64,000 nt of DNA, from contig JBARUK010000004.1 of NCBI GenBank assembly GCA_049645705.1, forward strand, positions 1-64,000. Reading direction: 5' to 3'. A program made the position numbers and the translations under genes. The first letter of the stretch is position 1; the number at the start of each line of letters is the position of its first letter. This DNA is from JBGNFV01 sp049645705 (GTDB taxonomy: Bacteria > Bacteroidota > Bacteroidia > Cytophagales > Cyclobacteriaceae). The notes under the pieces are model-generated. The model was not told where the DNA came from, ran no database searches, and worked only from the letters and a program-made list of their open reading frames with translations. Positions 17,324-26,736 of this stretch are shown in pieces.

Positions 17324-17884
17324 ATGAATAGATTCAGAGTAGTCAGCTTTGACGATGCCTCTCCTGAAGTACAGGAAATTTACCAGGAAACCATGAAGGA
17401 AATGGGTCTTCCATTTGTACTGAATTGGTTCAAATGCCAGGGAGCAAATGCCCACCTTTTACGCGGAAACTGGGAAAAACTGCGCAGCACGATGCTACGT
17501 GGTAAGGTGCCTTTTATCCTGAAGCAGCTTATCATTTATAACATCTCTAAAAATAAGGGGTGTGAGTACTGTGCCCATGCTCATGGCCTGATAGCCGATA
17601 GCCTTAGTGAGACGCTTACCAATGACCCTAACACGAAAGTTACGGAGAACATGAATAGCGAATATGTGCCATCAAGCTACAAAACGGCCATTCGTATAGT
17701 AACAGCCAGTGCACTGAACCCATCTGCCACCAGTGATGAAGACTTCGAGGAACTCCGCGACGAAGGATTCTCTGAAGATGAGATCCAGGAACTGATGAGC
17801 CTGGCCGATCTTACCAATATGCTGAACACAATAGCTGAAATATCGAACGTAAAGATCGATAATGAACTGATGGAGCCGGTTTAA
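17324..17884 (+). CDS. AhpD-like/carboxymuconolactone decarboxylase-fold protein
   Basis: 186 residues from the ATG at 17324 (MNRFRVVSFD); upstream in-frame codons read as a non-conserved leader. The AhpD/CMD signature is C80-EY-C83-AHA-H87 on the central helix, consistent with a thiol redox centre as in alkylhydroperoxidase D or peroxidase-related YciW-type proteins. Its stop codon overlaps the start of the histidine kinase (TAATG), so the two are translationally coupled. A pairing of a thiol peroxidase-like protein with a sensor kinase suggests redox or peroxide sensing; that link is inference. Confidence 0.75.
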   Translation: MNRFRVVSFDDASPEVQEIYQETMKEMGLPFVLNWFKCQGANAHLLRGNWEKLRSTMLRGKVPFILKQLIIYNISKNKGCEYCAHAHGLIADSLSETLTNDPNTKVTENMNSEYVPSSYKTAIRIVTASALNPSATSDEDFEELRDEGFSEDEIQELMSLADLTNMLNTIAEISNVKIDNELMEPV

Positions 17885-19221
17885 TGAGCGGCTCTCCCAC
17901 CATGCTGGCGGAGGCGAGCAATCGCCTCCGTTATGAAGTCTTAACTAAGTTTGCCACCGAGCTGGGCCGCGCCGAAAGCTATGAAGATATACGTCCTTTA
18001 CTGACGGACAATATCAAATACATGGTAAACTTTATGACGGCCCGTATCATACTGGAGGTCGAGGAAGTATCTGTAATATATGAGATACACCGTAGTGAGT
18101 GTACGCTGATCATCGGCTCAGGGCACTGCTATAATTTCGAGAAGAGATCTATGGAAGATGGCCTTCCCTGCCAGTATAGCCGGGAGCAAATGGAGACGAA
18201 AGTCGGGTGGGAAAACAGTATCTTTGCTGCCAGCCGGGCACGCGGCTTTTTCCTTTTTCCTCAGCATACCCAGCCTGGCCACCGCGCCCTGGTCGTATTG
18301 GCTACTAAAGATACTTCTATATTTAACGACGTAGATCACCGCTTCATCAAGCTGATGAGCGAAATGCTTATCAGTAAGATATCTCAGCTCTGGTACCTTA
18401 ATGAGCTGGATAAGAAAAACAAGGCACTCAACCAGACCAACCACAGGCTGGACCAACTCTATGCAGAAGTAAACGCACTGAACCGCAACCTGGAAAGTGA
18501 GGTACAGGTACGTACGCAGGAACTGGACGAGAGCAACCGCGAACTACGGGAGATATTCTACCGCACCTCGCATGACTTCCGTAGCCCTATCACGTCTATA
18601 AGAGGGCTTATGAACCTGGCCCGGTATGAGTCGGGCGATAACTTACCGCTACAGACCATATATGAGCGGTGCGATGAAAACCTGGAAAGGATGGACAGCA
18701 TGCTCGGAAAGCTCAGTAAGCTGAGCGAGCTGAATGAAGAGGGTATGTTCGAGCCATCGCCCATCTGCATGGAAGAAATTACAGCGTCTATACAGAAAAA
18801 ATTCAGTACCCAGCTTACGACCAGAACGATAAGCTGGAAGGCAGATATCTCGGCTGCACAACCCTGCTCCAGGTGCCTGCGCCAAAGTACGCTGGAAAGT
18901 ATGCTCACCTACCTGGTGGAAAATGCCGTCACTTTCTATGATAATACAATAGACGATCGCTGCATTGAGATCAAGTCACGGGCCAGCCGCGACTCTATCC
19001 TGATCACCGTATCGGATAATGGCAAAGGCATACCGGAAGGTCTGAAAGGCCAAGTATTCGACATGTACTTCCGTGGAGACGAGCGCAGCGAAGGCCACGG
19101 CCTGGGTCTGTACGTGGTGAAAAAACTTATCGAATCATGTAGGGGCCAGGTGACATTACTTCCCGCAGGAGAATACAAGACCGTCTTCGAGCTGCGCATG
19201 CCCCTTCAGAGGGCTGTCTAG
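17884..19221 (+). CDS. Cytoplasmic GAF-like sensor histidine kinase
   Basis: 445 residues without membrane segments. A GAF-like sensor domain (about 15-175), a coiled coil (about 175-220), the dimerisation/phosphoacceptor helix with H230 in YRTSHDFRSPI, and a C-terminal HATPase_c (about 300-443) with N box LVENAVTF, SDNGKGIPEGL and GHGLGLYVV. It autophosphorylates and would pass phosphate to an unlinked response regulator, since none is adjacent. It is coupled to the AhpD-like gene by a one-base overlap. The GAF-like ligand cannot be told from sequence. Confidence 0.85.
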   Translation: MSGSPTMLAEASNRLRYEVLTKFATELGRAESYEDIRPLLTDNIKYMVNFMTARIILEVEEVSVIYEIHRSECTLIIGSGHCYNFEKRSMEDGLPCQYSREQMETKVGWENSIFAASRARGFFLFPQHTQPGHRALVVLATKDTSIFNDVDHRFIKLMSEMLISKISQLWYLNELDKKNKALNQTNHRLDQLYAEVNALNRNLESEVQVRTQELDESNRELREIFYRTSHDFRSPITSIRGLMNLARYESGDNLPLQTIYERCDENLERMDSMLGKLSKLSELNEEGMFEPSPICMEEITASIQKKFSTQLTTRTISWKADISAAQPCSRCLRQSTLESMLTYLVENAVTFYDNTIDDRCIEIKSRASRDSILITVSDNGKGIPEGLKGQVFDMYFRGDERSEGHGLGLYVVKKLIESCRGQVTLLPAGEYKTVFELRMPLQRAV

Positions 19222-19223
19222 GC

Positions 19224-19751
19224 TTATTTACCTTTTCGGAATCCTTTATTTTCAAAAGGCTTTTGGTTGTAAAAGTCATCGCTGATGGCCTTCTCGTGTG
19301 TGTACCCGGCGGTATTGCCACCAAAATGCTCTACTACCTGCAGTTCATATTCAGTATCGAACGGATCCTTGCGGCGGCGGCGCGCAGCGGTAACGAAGGT
19401 ACCCTCGGATACCTTTTCGGTTCTTACCACATGGGCTTCCGGGTGTAGCGTCACCAGTCCTATAGGCAGCAGAAAGTGATCTCTGTCCATGCCTTCTACA
19501 AACTCCCTCGGTGCCTCATCTTTCAGGTGAGGGTTACGGTTATCGGGGTTTTTCGACAGTATCTCATCAGTAAGCTTTACTTCCAGGTACTTCACACTCT
19601 CGTCTTTGCGTGATACCACCAGGTTCTCCACATGGCCTATGGTATTATCATGCAGGTCATTGAGTTTCCATCCGCGGATATCAGGTTCGCCTGAGTCGAG
19701 TTCATACCCAGGCAGGTCATGCAGGTAAAATAGTAAGGTGTTTTGGCTCAT
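19224..19751 (-). CDS. PRC-barrel domain protein
   Basis: A 175-residue soluble protein. The PRC-barrel part covers about 20-115 (DIRGWKLNDLHDNTIGHVEN, SRKDESVKYLEVKL, FLLPIGLVTLHPE) and is followed by an arginine-rich segment RRRRKD. PRC-barrel proteins occur in photosynthetic reaction centres, RimM, and many stress-related small proteins that are often found near general-stress genes. No phototrophy genes are here, so a stress-type PRC protein is more likely. It is convergent with the histidine kinase, with 2 bp between the ends. Confidence 0.75.
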   Translation of the reverse strand: MSQNTLLFYLHDLPGYELDSGEPDIRGWKLNDLHDNTIGHVENLVVSRKDESVKYLEVKLTDEILSKNPDNRNPHLKDEAPREFVEGMDRDHFLLPIGLVTLHPEAHVVRTEKVSEGTFVTAARRRRKDPFDTEYELQVVEHFGGNTAGYTHEKAISDDFYNQKPFENKGFRKGK

Positions 19752-19813
19752 CAGTATCTGAGGTAAAAAGTGAGGTTGATATCATTTATAAAAAAATACT
19801 GCGGGGGCGCAGT

Positions 19814-20032
19814 CTAAGAAAAAACGGACACCACAGACAATGGGTTCGTTCCTGGCAAGGCTTCAGTTTTCAGGAAGGCTACTGGTATATTTTCGTATGT
19901 CTGGAGAGATTCCAATTCTTCTCCTTCTAAAAACCCATTGGCCAACAGGTAGACAACGATGGTAATGATCACAATACCTATGACTATCCACGGCCATACG
20001 GGCCTCTTTTTCCGTATTTTTAATTCTGCCAT
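19814..20032 (-). CDS. Small single-pass membrane protein
   Basis: 72 residues: a basic N-terminus (MAELKIRKKRPVWP), one hydrophobic helix (about 14-32) and a 40-residue exported tail. Family not recognised. It lies upstream of the PRC-barrel gene on the same strand and may be cotranscribed with it. Confidence 0.5.
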   Translation of the reverse strand: MAELKIRKKRPVWPWIVIGIVIITIVVYLLANGFLEGEELESLQTYENIPVAFLKTEALPGTNPLSVVSVFS

Positions 20033-20138
20033 ATAATAACTTCCGTCAAGTCTTCATTAGCATAACTACAACATATTAAGATAGTTATGACATATGCAGA
20101 TTTACGGGCATCCGGGAAAGGGGAATGGTGAAGGAATG

Positions 20139-20612
20139 TCAGGGCAAAAAAGCATGGTAGCGATCACTTTCCGCTACTTCTTTGATAACGGCAATACGCG
20201 TTTCCAATAGTTGTCTCATATGGCGTTTGAGAAAGAGCCAGTCCGCCAGCCTGCCCAGAGGCCCCAGTGGCGAGGTGTAGTCGAACTCATCGCGCATGAG
20301 GGTCTGCCCATCCTGCGGTACGAAAGAGTGTGTATGGACAAAACCGGCAAATGCACCTTCCACCATTTCGTCTGTAAATGTACGCGGGCGGTCAAAGCCG
20401 GTAATCCGGCTGGTAAGTGTCTGGTATATGCCAAAGTGCCTGGCTCGCCACGTCACGAACTCACCCGGCCCTATCAGCCCGGAGGTTACGCCATCTATTG
20501 CCTGTTCGTCCGTTTGGCCGGTAGACTCCTCGTGCAGGTCTATGCTGCGACTCAGGTCAAAGCATCGTTCAGGAGGGGCGGAAATGATCGTGTCCAGGGT
20601 AATGACCGGCAT
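20139..20612 (-). CDS. SRPBCC-family ligand-binding protein
   Basis: A 157-residue START/Bet v1-like (SRPBCC) protein with the N-terminal strand VITLDTIISAPPERCFDLSR, internal VTWRARHFGIYQTLTSRI and the long C-terminal helix ending KEVAESDRYHAF. Related proteins are often annotated as cell-division inhibitor or cyclase/dehydrase-like and bind hydrophobic ligands. Function here is unknown. It lies 19 bp downstream of the 69-residue gene on the same strand. Confidence 0.75.
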   Translation of the reverse strand: MPVITLDTIISAPPERCFDLSRSIDLHEESTGQTDEQAIDGVTSGLIGPGEFVTWRARHFGIYQTLTSRITGFDRPRTFTDEMVEGAFAGFVHTHSFVPQDGQTLMRDEFDYTSPLGPLGRLADWLFLKRHMRQLLETRIAVIKEVAESDRYHAFLP

Positions 20613-20631
20613 ATGGGGGGTGTATTGATTA

Positions 20632-20841
20632 TCAATCCCTTAACTTACTGATCTTTTCGGCCATCTCACCCCTTACCTCCTGCTGTATAGCATCTACTTC
20701 CGCTTTTATTTCCTCTACCGGCTTGCCGGTAAGCTCGGCTATGGTTTTTATGTAGTGGCGGGCTATGGTCTGCGACCAGATGTTGGCCTCTACTGTAAGC
20801 TGTACAAAGGGTTTGAAGCCTTCGAATATGTCGTTACTCAT
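20632..20841 (-). CDS. Small helical protein of unknown function
   Basis: 69 residues, predicted mostly helical (FVQLTVEANIWSQTIARHYI, ELTGKPVEEIKAEVDAIQQE). Family not recognised. Its start overlaps the 3' end of the 20838-22736 gene by four bases (ATGA type), which supports it being translated. Confidence 0.55.
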   Translation of the reverse strand: MSNDIFEGFKPFVQLTVEANIWSQTIARHYIKTIAELTGKPVEEIKAEVDAIQQEVRGEMAEKISKLRD

Positions 20842-22736
20842 GGTGTTTTGGTATTAGATGAAGTAAAGCTACAGCTCTCGCAGTAGGTAGATTTGAGATA
20901 AGGATAGGCCAGCAACTGGAAGGTAACACCCCCTACATGCCGTGACCTGAACATGCCGCAAAACCTCAGCAGGTCTTTCTCTATGGCATTGAGCATAAGC
21001 GTACGGTAGGCCTTATTCTGCTCCATGCGCGTGTCTATGATGGTCAGGTTCAGGTAGAAGAATATAAGGTCTTCACTGGCATCTACGTCATAGGCGCGCA
21101 TCTCTACCACTTCCCTGGCCATATCATTGGCCTCATTCAGGCTCATAAATTTTGCCAGGCTCAGCAGGTCAGCATCTTCCAGCTCCAGGTCCAGGTAGGC
21201 CGAGGATATGTACCTGAGGTTTGCCCGTTTTCTGCTGTAGTTCATATTCATATCATCCCTGGCCACGAGTATGATTTTGAAATTTATCTGCATCCGGATC
21301 AGAAGCTCTTTGGGTGTACCGGCCTTTTGGAGCTGTTCCAGCATGCCTTCTATTTCCGACCGGTTGGTAACATCGTCGTCCTGTACCCATGCTTTTAGCT
21401 TCAGCGAGGTAAGGTTGTAAAGTACCTTGGGGTTATCGGGCAGTAGCCTCAGCAGCTCTTCAAAGGCCGTAATGCCCTGGTACACATTTTCACCGTTGAG
21501 TTCGTACTCAAACACCCACCGGTTATTCAGCAGCATGCCGTACTGAGTGGTGTTCGGAACTTCAAGCTCCCGCAGGAAATCACCGGGCAGCTTTTCATCC
21601 TTGATCAGTTCGTAAGCTATATTTTGTATGTACAGGGCTTCCTGCAGGTTGTTTTCCTCTATGCTCTGGCCAAAGAACTTTTTGAGTAAGACGGGGTCGC
21701 CCTCTGCCTCGGTAAATTTTTTCTGCAGCTTCAGTTCTATAAGGGCTTTGCGGTGCCGGCTCAGCATAGGCTCCAGGGCATTGAGCACTTCGGGTTTGGT
21801 CAGTTCCTTCTTTACCTCTTCTTTACTTTTAGAGGCCAGCCAGCCGTATTCCGTGCCGCGTATGTCCTGCGACAGTTCCACCCAGTTCTCATTGGTTACT
21901 ACTGTAGACTCGATCTCGGGTGTCTGGTATGACTGCAGGGCAGCTATGATGCTATTGGCGCGCCCCTGCTGCAGTTCCAGGTTCTTTTCCAGCGGGCCTT
22001 CTACCGACGCATAGGCACGGATACTGATCTCTTTTACATTGTAGTTGGTCAGGTTAAGCGAATCATAAAGAGGCTGTATGTCTTCTTTATCAAAGACCAC
22101 CTGGTTCTTATCGAAAGGCACGGTAAACTTCAGTACTTTGGACAAGAGCCGGTCGTTCTCCCCGCCATCACCGTCAGCCGGTGAGTCGCGGTACAGGCCC
22201 ATATCCAGCAGACTCCACTGTATGGCCTCTATGTTATAGGAGTTTCGGTACTCGCACATGAATTTCTTCTGGACTACCAGCAGGTTCAGCTCGATGTCTT
22301 CCACTTCGTAGCGTGACGGCAGCATACCGAATTTGACGAAGAAATGCTTCTGCGGCGAAGTTTCTGTATCCGAAAGCAGCTCCTTACGGTACTTTGGCTC
22401 CATCAGGTTGCCCTTAAAAGCCCATGATATGGCCTCGCTGTTCTCTATCTCGCAGCGAAACTGTCTTCTTTCTACTATATCTATAGCCAGGCCATCCCAC
22501 TTATTGTCAAAAAGCTGGAGGAAGGCCTCCTGGGTTCTGAAGTAAACCAGGATCTCGCGGCCACGCAGGTATATACCGTAGTTAAAGTCGGGCGGAAGCC
22601 GGGCTGTCTGTTGGGTAAATTCGTCACAGGACCCGGTACCTTCGGTCTCCGGATTTTTCAGCCCAAAAGGATTATCACCGGACTGTGCAAAGAGGGTAGC
22701 AGGCAGTAATAGAAGTAGAAATACAATAATTCTCAT
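20838..22736 (-). CDS. Exported protein with an OmpA-like segment
   Basis: 632 residues from the ATG at 22736; an in-frame ATG at 22748 adds four residues. Signal peptide LLLLLPATLFAQ (about 5-18). An OmpA-like peptidoglycan-binding pattern appears mid-protein (about 220-280): EISIRAYASVEG followed by LELQQGRANSIIAAL, with the typical G-N-x-L and RA spacing. The C-terminal half is helical and repeat-like. The protein ends Cys-x-x-Cys-rich (STYCESCSF). It is probably periplasmic or outer-membrane associated. Full-length identity is not recognised. Confidence 0.65.
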   Translation of the reverse strand: MRIIVFLLLLLPATLFAQSGDNPFGLKNPETEGTGSCDEFTQQTARLPPDFNYGIYLRGREILVYFRTQEAFLQLFDNKWDGLAIDIVERRQFRCEIENSEAISWAFKGNLMEPKYRKELLSDTETSPQKHFFVKFGMLPSRYEVEDIELNLLVVQKKFMCEYRNSYNIEAIQWSLLDMGLYRDSPADGDGGENDRLLSKVLKFTVPFDKNQVVFDKEDIQPLYDSLNLTNYNVKEISIRAYASVEGPLEKNLELQQGRANSIIAALQSYQTPEIESTVVTNENWVELSQDIRGTEYGWLASKSKEEVKKELTKPEVLNALEPMLSRHRKALIELKLQKKFTEAEGDPVLLKKFFGQSIEENNLQEALYIQNIAYELIKDEKLPGDFLRELEVPNTTQYGMLLNNRWVFEYELNGENVYQGITAFEELLRLLPDNPKVLYNLTSLKLKAWVQDDDVTNRSEIEGMLEQLQKAGTPKELLIRMQINFKIILVARDDMNMNYSRKRANLRYISSAYLDLELEDADLLSLAKFMSLNEANDMAREVVEMRAYDVDASEDLIFFYLNLTIIDTRMEQNKAYRTLMLNAIEKDLLRFCGMFRSRHVGGVTFQLLAYPYLKSTYCESCSFTSSNTKTP

Positions 22737-22850
22737 TATAAGGATCATCAGTAAGAATTTTCATTCAGGGGCAATACAGTCTCAGGCCTTGTCCCACTCA
22801 GGAGGTCTTTTGCCTGGTTCACCTGATGCCAGCATGCATACGCAGAACCA

Positions 22851-23042
22851 TCAGCCAGCCCTATCACTAACATTAGCTGAAAGGTAACTGCGACCGGTGC
22901 GCACTCCCGCCTGGTAACCAGTACTGTCTGCAGAAAGGGCAAAAATGGAGACATCACTAAGAAATCGGGCAATGGATAGTAAGGCCGGAAAAGCCAGGAA
23001 CACACCGGCTGTAATAGCCACTGTACCTAATACTCTATTCAT
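22851..23042 (-). CDS. Possible small membrane protein
   Basis: About 63 codons from the ATG at 23042 (MNRVLGTVAITAGVFLAFPA) with one hydrophobic segment and a polar tail. No homologue is recognised. Overlapping frames on this strand are also open, so it may not be real. Confidence 0.3.
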   Translation of the reverse strand: MNRVLGTVAITAGVFLAFPALLSIARFLSDVSIFALSADSTGYQAGVRTGRSYLSANVSDRAG

Positions 23043-23204
23043 GTTATTCAGATTCTGTATGGTCATTCCGGTATTGGCATAAGGAATGAAACTGGTGGCA
23101 AATATAGCCAAATAGCTGATAAATATCATGTCTCAGCATAAGCGCCATCATAGGGCAGACTTACTATATACCCTACCTTTAGATCATATCAAAAAGGAGA
23201 AAAC

Positions 23205-23768
23205 ATGTACAGAACAGCCCCTATAATGACTCTGCTGCTACTGGTCTGCCTGGCAGCCTACGGGCAGCAGGTAAACATAGACCAGGAGAGCAGCAGACTG
23301 ACCATAGCAGGCACTTCTACCCTGCATGACTGGACTATGGAAGCTACTGACGTACAGGGGAGTGCTACTGTCCGGAAAGCAGAAAACATCCTGAAGATAA
23401 GTGGCCTGACACTGACAGTGTCTGTAAAAGGACTGGAAAGTGGCAAAAATGCTATGGACAAAAATGCTTTTGAAGCACTGCAATATAAGAAGTACCCGGA
23501 TATCACGTACCGGCTGGAACAGGTAAACGGTGTAACTAATGTGGACGGGGGCTACCTGCTGAGTACCACCGGCACGCTGACCATAGCGGGTAAGGGCCGC
23601 AGGGTCAATATGGATGTCCGGGGCAGCCTGGATGGAGAGGGCTACCTCTTTTCCGGCAAGTTACCTCTTAAGATGACAGATTTCGGTGTGGATCCGCCCA
23701 CGGCACTGCTTGGCTCTATAAAAACGGGCAACGAGGTAGACATCATATTTAATATTCGCTATCAATAA
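23205..23768 (+). CDS. YceI-family lipid-binding protein 1
   Basis: A 187-residue secreted protein with a signal peptide (about 1-21) and a YceI lipocalin-like barrel. Recognisable strands are SRLTIAGTSTLHDWTMEAT, KNAMDKNAFEALQYKKYPDI and LKMTDFGVDPPTALLGSIKT, the last being the classic YceI ending. YceI proteins bind isoprenoid or long-chain lipids in the periplasm and are often stress-inducible. It is first in an apparent three-gene operon, YceI-porin-YceI; its stop is 20 bp before the porin ATG. Confidence 0.9.
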   Translation: MYRTAPIMTLLLLVCLAAYGQQVNIDQESSRLTIAGTSTLHDWTMEATDVQGSATVRKAENILKISGLTLTVSVKGLESGKNAMDKNAFEALQYKKYPDITYRLEQVNGVTNVDGGYLLSTTGTLTIAGKGRRVNMDVRGSLDGEGYLFSGKLPLKMTDFGVDPPTALLGSIKTGNEVDIIFNIRYQ

Positions 23769-23788
23769 AAGGTAAATAAGCACGCATC

Positions 23789-25045
23789 ATGAAACGCTTG
23801 AGTATACTACTGACTATAGTCCTGCTGGGTATGAGCTACCTGGTTATGGGACAACAACGCAGCCTGCAGTATTTTCGCCCTCCGGGCCAGGCAGGACTAA
23901 ACATGTTCGAAACGCCAAAAAAGGATACCGTGGAGTTCGACGGTCTGAAGGTGGTAGTGGGTGGAGACTTTTCCATATTATTTCAGGGCCTGAGCCAAAC
24001 GAATGACCTGGTGGGCGATACCCTGACAGACCTGGCCTCTAACTTCACATTACCTACCGCTAACCTGAACCTGGATGTGCAGATAGCAGACGGGGTACGC
24101 ATGCACCTGCGCACGTACCTGAGTAGCCGTCACCATAACGAGGCATGGGTAAAGGGCGGATACTTTCAGATAGATAAGCTCGACTTTATACAGGAAGGCT
24201 TCATGGAAGGGTTTATGGACATCGCCACTATCCGCTTCGGTATGGATGAGATCAACTACGGTGACACTCACTTTCGTCGCTCTGATAATGCCCGCTCTAT
24301 TTATAATCCCTTTGTAGGCAATTACATTATGGATGCGTTTACTACCGAACCGTTTGCGGAACTGACTCTGCAAACTAATGGATGGCTATTCGTAGGTGGG
24401 CTGAGCAATGGCCGCCTGAATCAGACACCGCTGTCCGGAGATGATGGGTACGTAGTGTATGGTAAGATAGGGTATGATAACTATGTGAGTGATGACGTTC
24501 GCTTCCGCCTGACACTATCCGGCTACAACAGCACTGATAAGAGTACACGTGATTACCTGTACAATGGCGACCGCGCCGGAGCCAGGTACTACAGTGTGCT
24601 GGAAGGCCAGAATGATGCCCGCGTCAGCGATTTTCTACCTCGCTTTAACCCTGGCTATGCGTACCAGACGGCCTGGCAGGTAAACCCTTTCGTTAAGGCG
24701 GGCGGACTGGAATTCTTCGGCGTGTATGAGCGTGTGAGTAACGGCGATAATGAACCGGGAGGTAATTACAACCAACTGGGTGGCGACCTTATCTACCGCT
24801 TTGGCGGCCAGGAAAACTTCTATGTGGGCGCACGATATAACCGGGTAAGCGGTGAAGCTATAGACGGTGCACCAGAGGTAGAAATAGAACGCACCAACCT
24901 TGGCGGTGGCTGGTTCATGACTAATAACGTACTGGCCAAGCTGGAATACGTAACGGGGAACTATGGCGGACCCGGCTTTGATAACACAAAGTTTCAGGGT
25001 GCGGAATATGACGGATTTGTAGTAGAAGCCGTAATCAGTTTCTGA
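23789..25045 (+). CDS. Outer-membrane porin-like beta barrel
   Basis: 418 residues: a signal peptide (about 1-21), then alternating beta strands to the end and a C-terminal strand DGFVVEAVISF finishing in Phe, as expected for BamA-dependent barrels. Segments such as MHLRTYLSSRHHNEAWVKGG and GLEFFGVYERVSNGDNE resemble Bacteroidota porin/OprO-P-like proteins. It lies between two YceI genes; its stop overlaps the second YceI start (TGATG). The operon suggests transport or handling of a lipid-like or hydrophobic compound across the outer membrane, which is inference. Confidence 0.75.
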   Translation: MKRLSILLTIVLLGMSYLVMGQQRSLQYFRPPGQAGLNMFETPKKDTVEFDGLKVVVGGDFSILFQGLSQTNDLVGDTLTDLASNFTLPTANLNLDVQIADGVRMHLRTYLSSRHHNEAWVKGGYFQIDKLDFIQEGFMEGFMDIATIRFGMDEINYGDTHFRRSDNARSIYNPFVGNYIMDAFTTEPFAELTLQTNGWLFVGGLSNGRLNQTPLSGDDGYVVYGKIGYDNYVSDDVRFRLTLSGYNSTDKSTRDYLYNGDRAGARYYSVLEGQNDARVSDFLPRFNPGYAYQTAWQVNPFVKAGGLEFFGVYERVSNGDNEPGGNYNQLGGDLIYRFGGQENFYVGARYNRVSGEAIDGAPEVEIERTNLGGGWFMTNNVLAKLEYVTGNYGGPGFDNTKFQGAEYDGFVVEAVISF

Positions 25046-25665
25046 TGCAAGCGCCACTTGCCTATAAAGCGCTCTTGCTGTGTACCCTCCTGATGGGGCA
25101 CATGGCGGGCGCTTTTTCATTTGCCGGTGACAGCCTTACCCTCAAAGTCTCTCTTTTACCCTCCAGTACGGTTGCTATAGAAGGCTATACTAATGTGAAT
25201 ACCTTCACATGCACCTACTGTGGCGATACGCCTGCGGTGGAAAACACTATTGAGGCAGCGGAAGAAACGGGCGAGTGGTCACTTAATCCTCAAAATGCCC
25301 GCATTGCGCTAGAAGTAAATGCTTTTGACTGTGGCATAAAGCAAATGAACGAAGACTTTCGTGAGCTGCTTAACGCCCCATCCCACCCCACCTTACAGAT
25401 AGGTATCAGCACTGTTAAATACCTGGAAGCGGACTTGTATTCTATCACAGCTATACTACAGGTGGCAGGTACCAGCCGTCAGGTCTGTCTGCCTCTCAGG
25501 ATCACAAGGGATACTACCGGCATGCTCAGGGCCAGGGGCACGCTTAGCGTGCACCTGACAGACTTTGGTCTGGAGCCGCCCACCCGGCTTATGGGTATGG
25601 TGAAAGTAAAGGATAAGATCAAGGTGATTTTTGACCTCTGGTTACAGGTAAAACCTCTCCCCTAA
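25045..25665 (+). CDS. YceI-family protein 2
   Basis: A 206-residue exported protein (signal about 1-25) with a YceI-type fold diverged from the first copy. The family core NAFDCGIKQMNEDFRELLNA and the ending VHLTDFGLEPPTRLMGMVKV align with YceI 1 (DFGVDPPTALLGSIK). It has a Cys-x-x-Cys (CTYC) near residue 53 that the first copy lacks. Translation is coupled to the porin gene by a one-base overlap. Confidence 0.85.
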   Translation: MQAPLAYKALLLCTLLMGHMAGAFSFAGDSLTLKVSLLPSSTVAIEGYTNVNTFTCTYCGDTPAVENTIEAAEETGEWSLNPQNARIALEVNAFDCGIKQMNEDFRELLNAPSHPTLQIGISTVKYLEADLYSITAILQVAGTSRQVCLPLRITRDTTGMLRARGTLSVHLTDFGLEPPTRLMGMVKVKDKIKVIFDLWLQVKPLP

Positions 25666-25839
25666 GCGTTATTTCACCTGGCTCATCACCGCCTGATCCA
25701 GGAGTCGGCAGTATCATCAGGCAAACAGGATGGCTGCAGCACCTGGTTTATACGCCAAGTATAACCGGAAAAAAGCCGGGTCATTAAATTGATAAACAAA
25801 AAGCCTCCGAGGTAGAGCACTTTTCAATACCAGGAAGAC

Positions 25840-26736
25840 TTACGAGATTAATTCTCTGATCAGTAGGCTGTTTCCTGCCGGGTCATTCACCCACATCCCC
25901 TCTGTATTTTCTTCTACCCGGATACCATCGCGGCCAAACCTGTCAGCAAGCCTTGCCTTATCCACCTGGTTGTAAAGTTCTATGCTATAATGATCAAGCC
26001 CTACAGCATCGGCCGGTGCAGGGCGGGCAGTTGCTCCTTTCCAGGTGTTGAAGGCCACGAAGTGCACATCATAGTCAGGCAGTATGGTTTCGGCCATCTG
26101 GTACTTACGGGCTATGGTGTGCTCGTACAGGCCCAGGGTATCGCTGTAGAACTGCATGCCACGGCCCAGGTCGTTCATGTACAGGTGCACGTGCCCTGTA
26201 ATGGTATCGGGAGATAGCGGGGCGTGCAGGTCTTCCTCGGACGACAGCAGGTCCAGGTAGGCCTCTACATTCAGCGGCTCCCTGCCGTTGTGTGGGGTGC
26301 CATCGTTGGTCTTTATTATCCATACCTGCCCGTCGCTGCTCCAGGTGCCCCGGCCCGGTGTGGCCACGTATAGCTCTACGGTGTTGCCATCGGCGTCGTT
26401 GAGGTAGGTGGTGCCGCTCACCATATGGTCTGTAGGAGACTGCGGGTAGCGAAAGGAGGCTATGCGCGCTATGGCCCTGGCCAGTTCCCGGCGGTCCGGA
26501 AGCAAAAAGGCCTGGTGGTACAGGCCGGTCGTTTTGGGGTAGTGTTTTGCATCCGGTACTTCCACCAGCCGCAGCAGGTCATGATGGCCCGTGCCCAGCC
26601 CGGCCCTACCGGCTTCCTGCCAGTGCACCTTCAGGCCTATGAGGCGCGTATAGAAATCCAGTTGCCCGGACAGGTCAGGTGTGCGTAGTTGTACATACCC
26701 CAGGCGGGTGCGGGGCGAAAGTTTCTCTGCTATCAT
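25840..26736 (-). CDS. VOC-family ring-cleavage dioxygenase-like protein (two glyoxalase domains)
   Basis: 298 residues from the ATG at 26736 (MIAEKLSPRTRLGYVQLRTP); the longer frame to 26940 lacks family similarity and overlaps the sulP promoter. Two vicinal-oxygen-chelate modules span about 8-125 and 168-290. Metal-ligand-type positions are seen in GHVHLYMNDLGRGMQFYSDT, DHYSIEL and the N-terminal HQAFLLPD/TVELYV. It resembles catechol 2,3-dioxygenase/CatE-like proteins acting on an aromatic substrate with Fe(II). Substrate unknown. It is divergent from the SulP gene. Confidence 0.8.
   Translation of the reverse strand: MIAEKLSPRTRLGYVQLRTPDLSGQLDFYTRLIGLKVHWQEAGRAGLGTGHHDLLRLVEVPDAKHYPKTTGLYHQAFLLPDRRELARAIARIASFRYPQSPTDHMVSGTTYLNDADGNTVELYVATPGRGTWSSDGQVWIIKTNDGTPHNGREPLNVEAYLDLLSSEEDLHAPLSPDTITGHVHLYMNDLGRGMQFYSDTLGLYEHTIARKYQMAETILPDYDVHFVAFNTWKGATARPAPADAVGLDHYSIELYNQVDKARLADRFGRDGIRVEENTEGMWVNDPAGNSLLIRELIS

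Noticed and set aside
22748..23005. 85-codon frame between the OmpA-like and small membrane genes
   Set aside because: Overlaps another open frame, has no start-site or family support and looks like a shadow.
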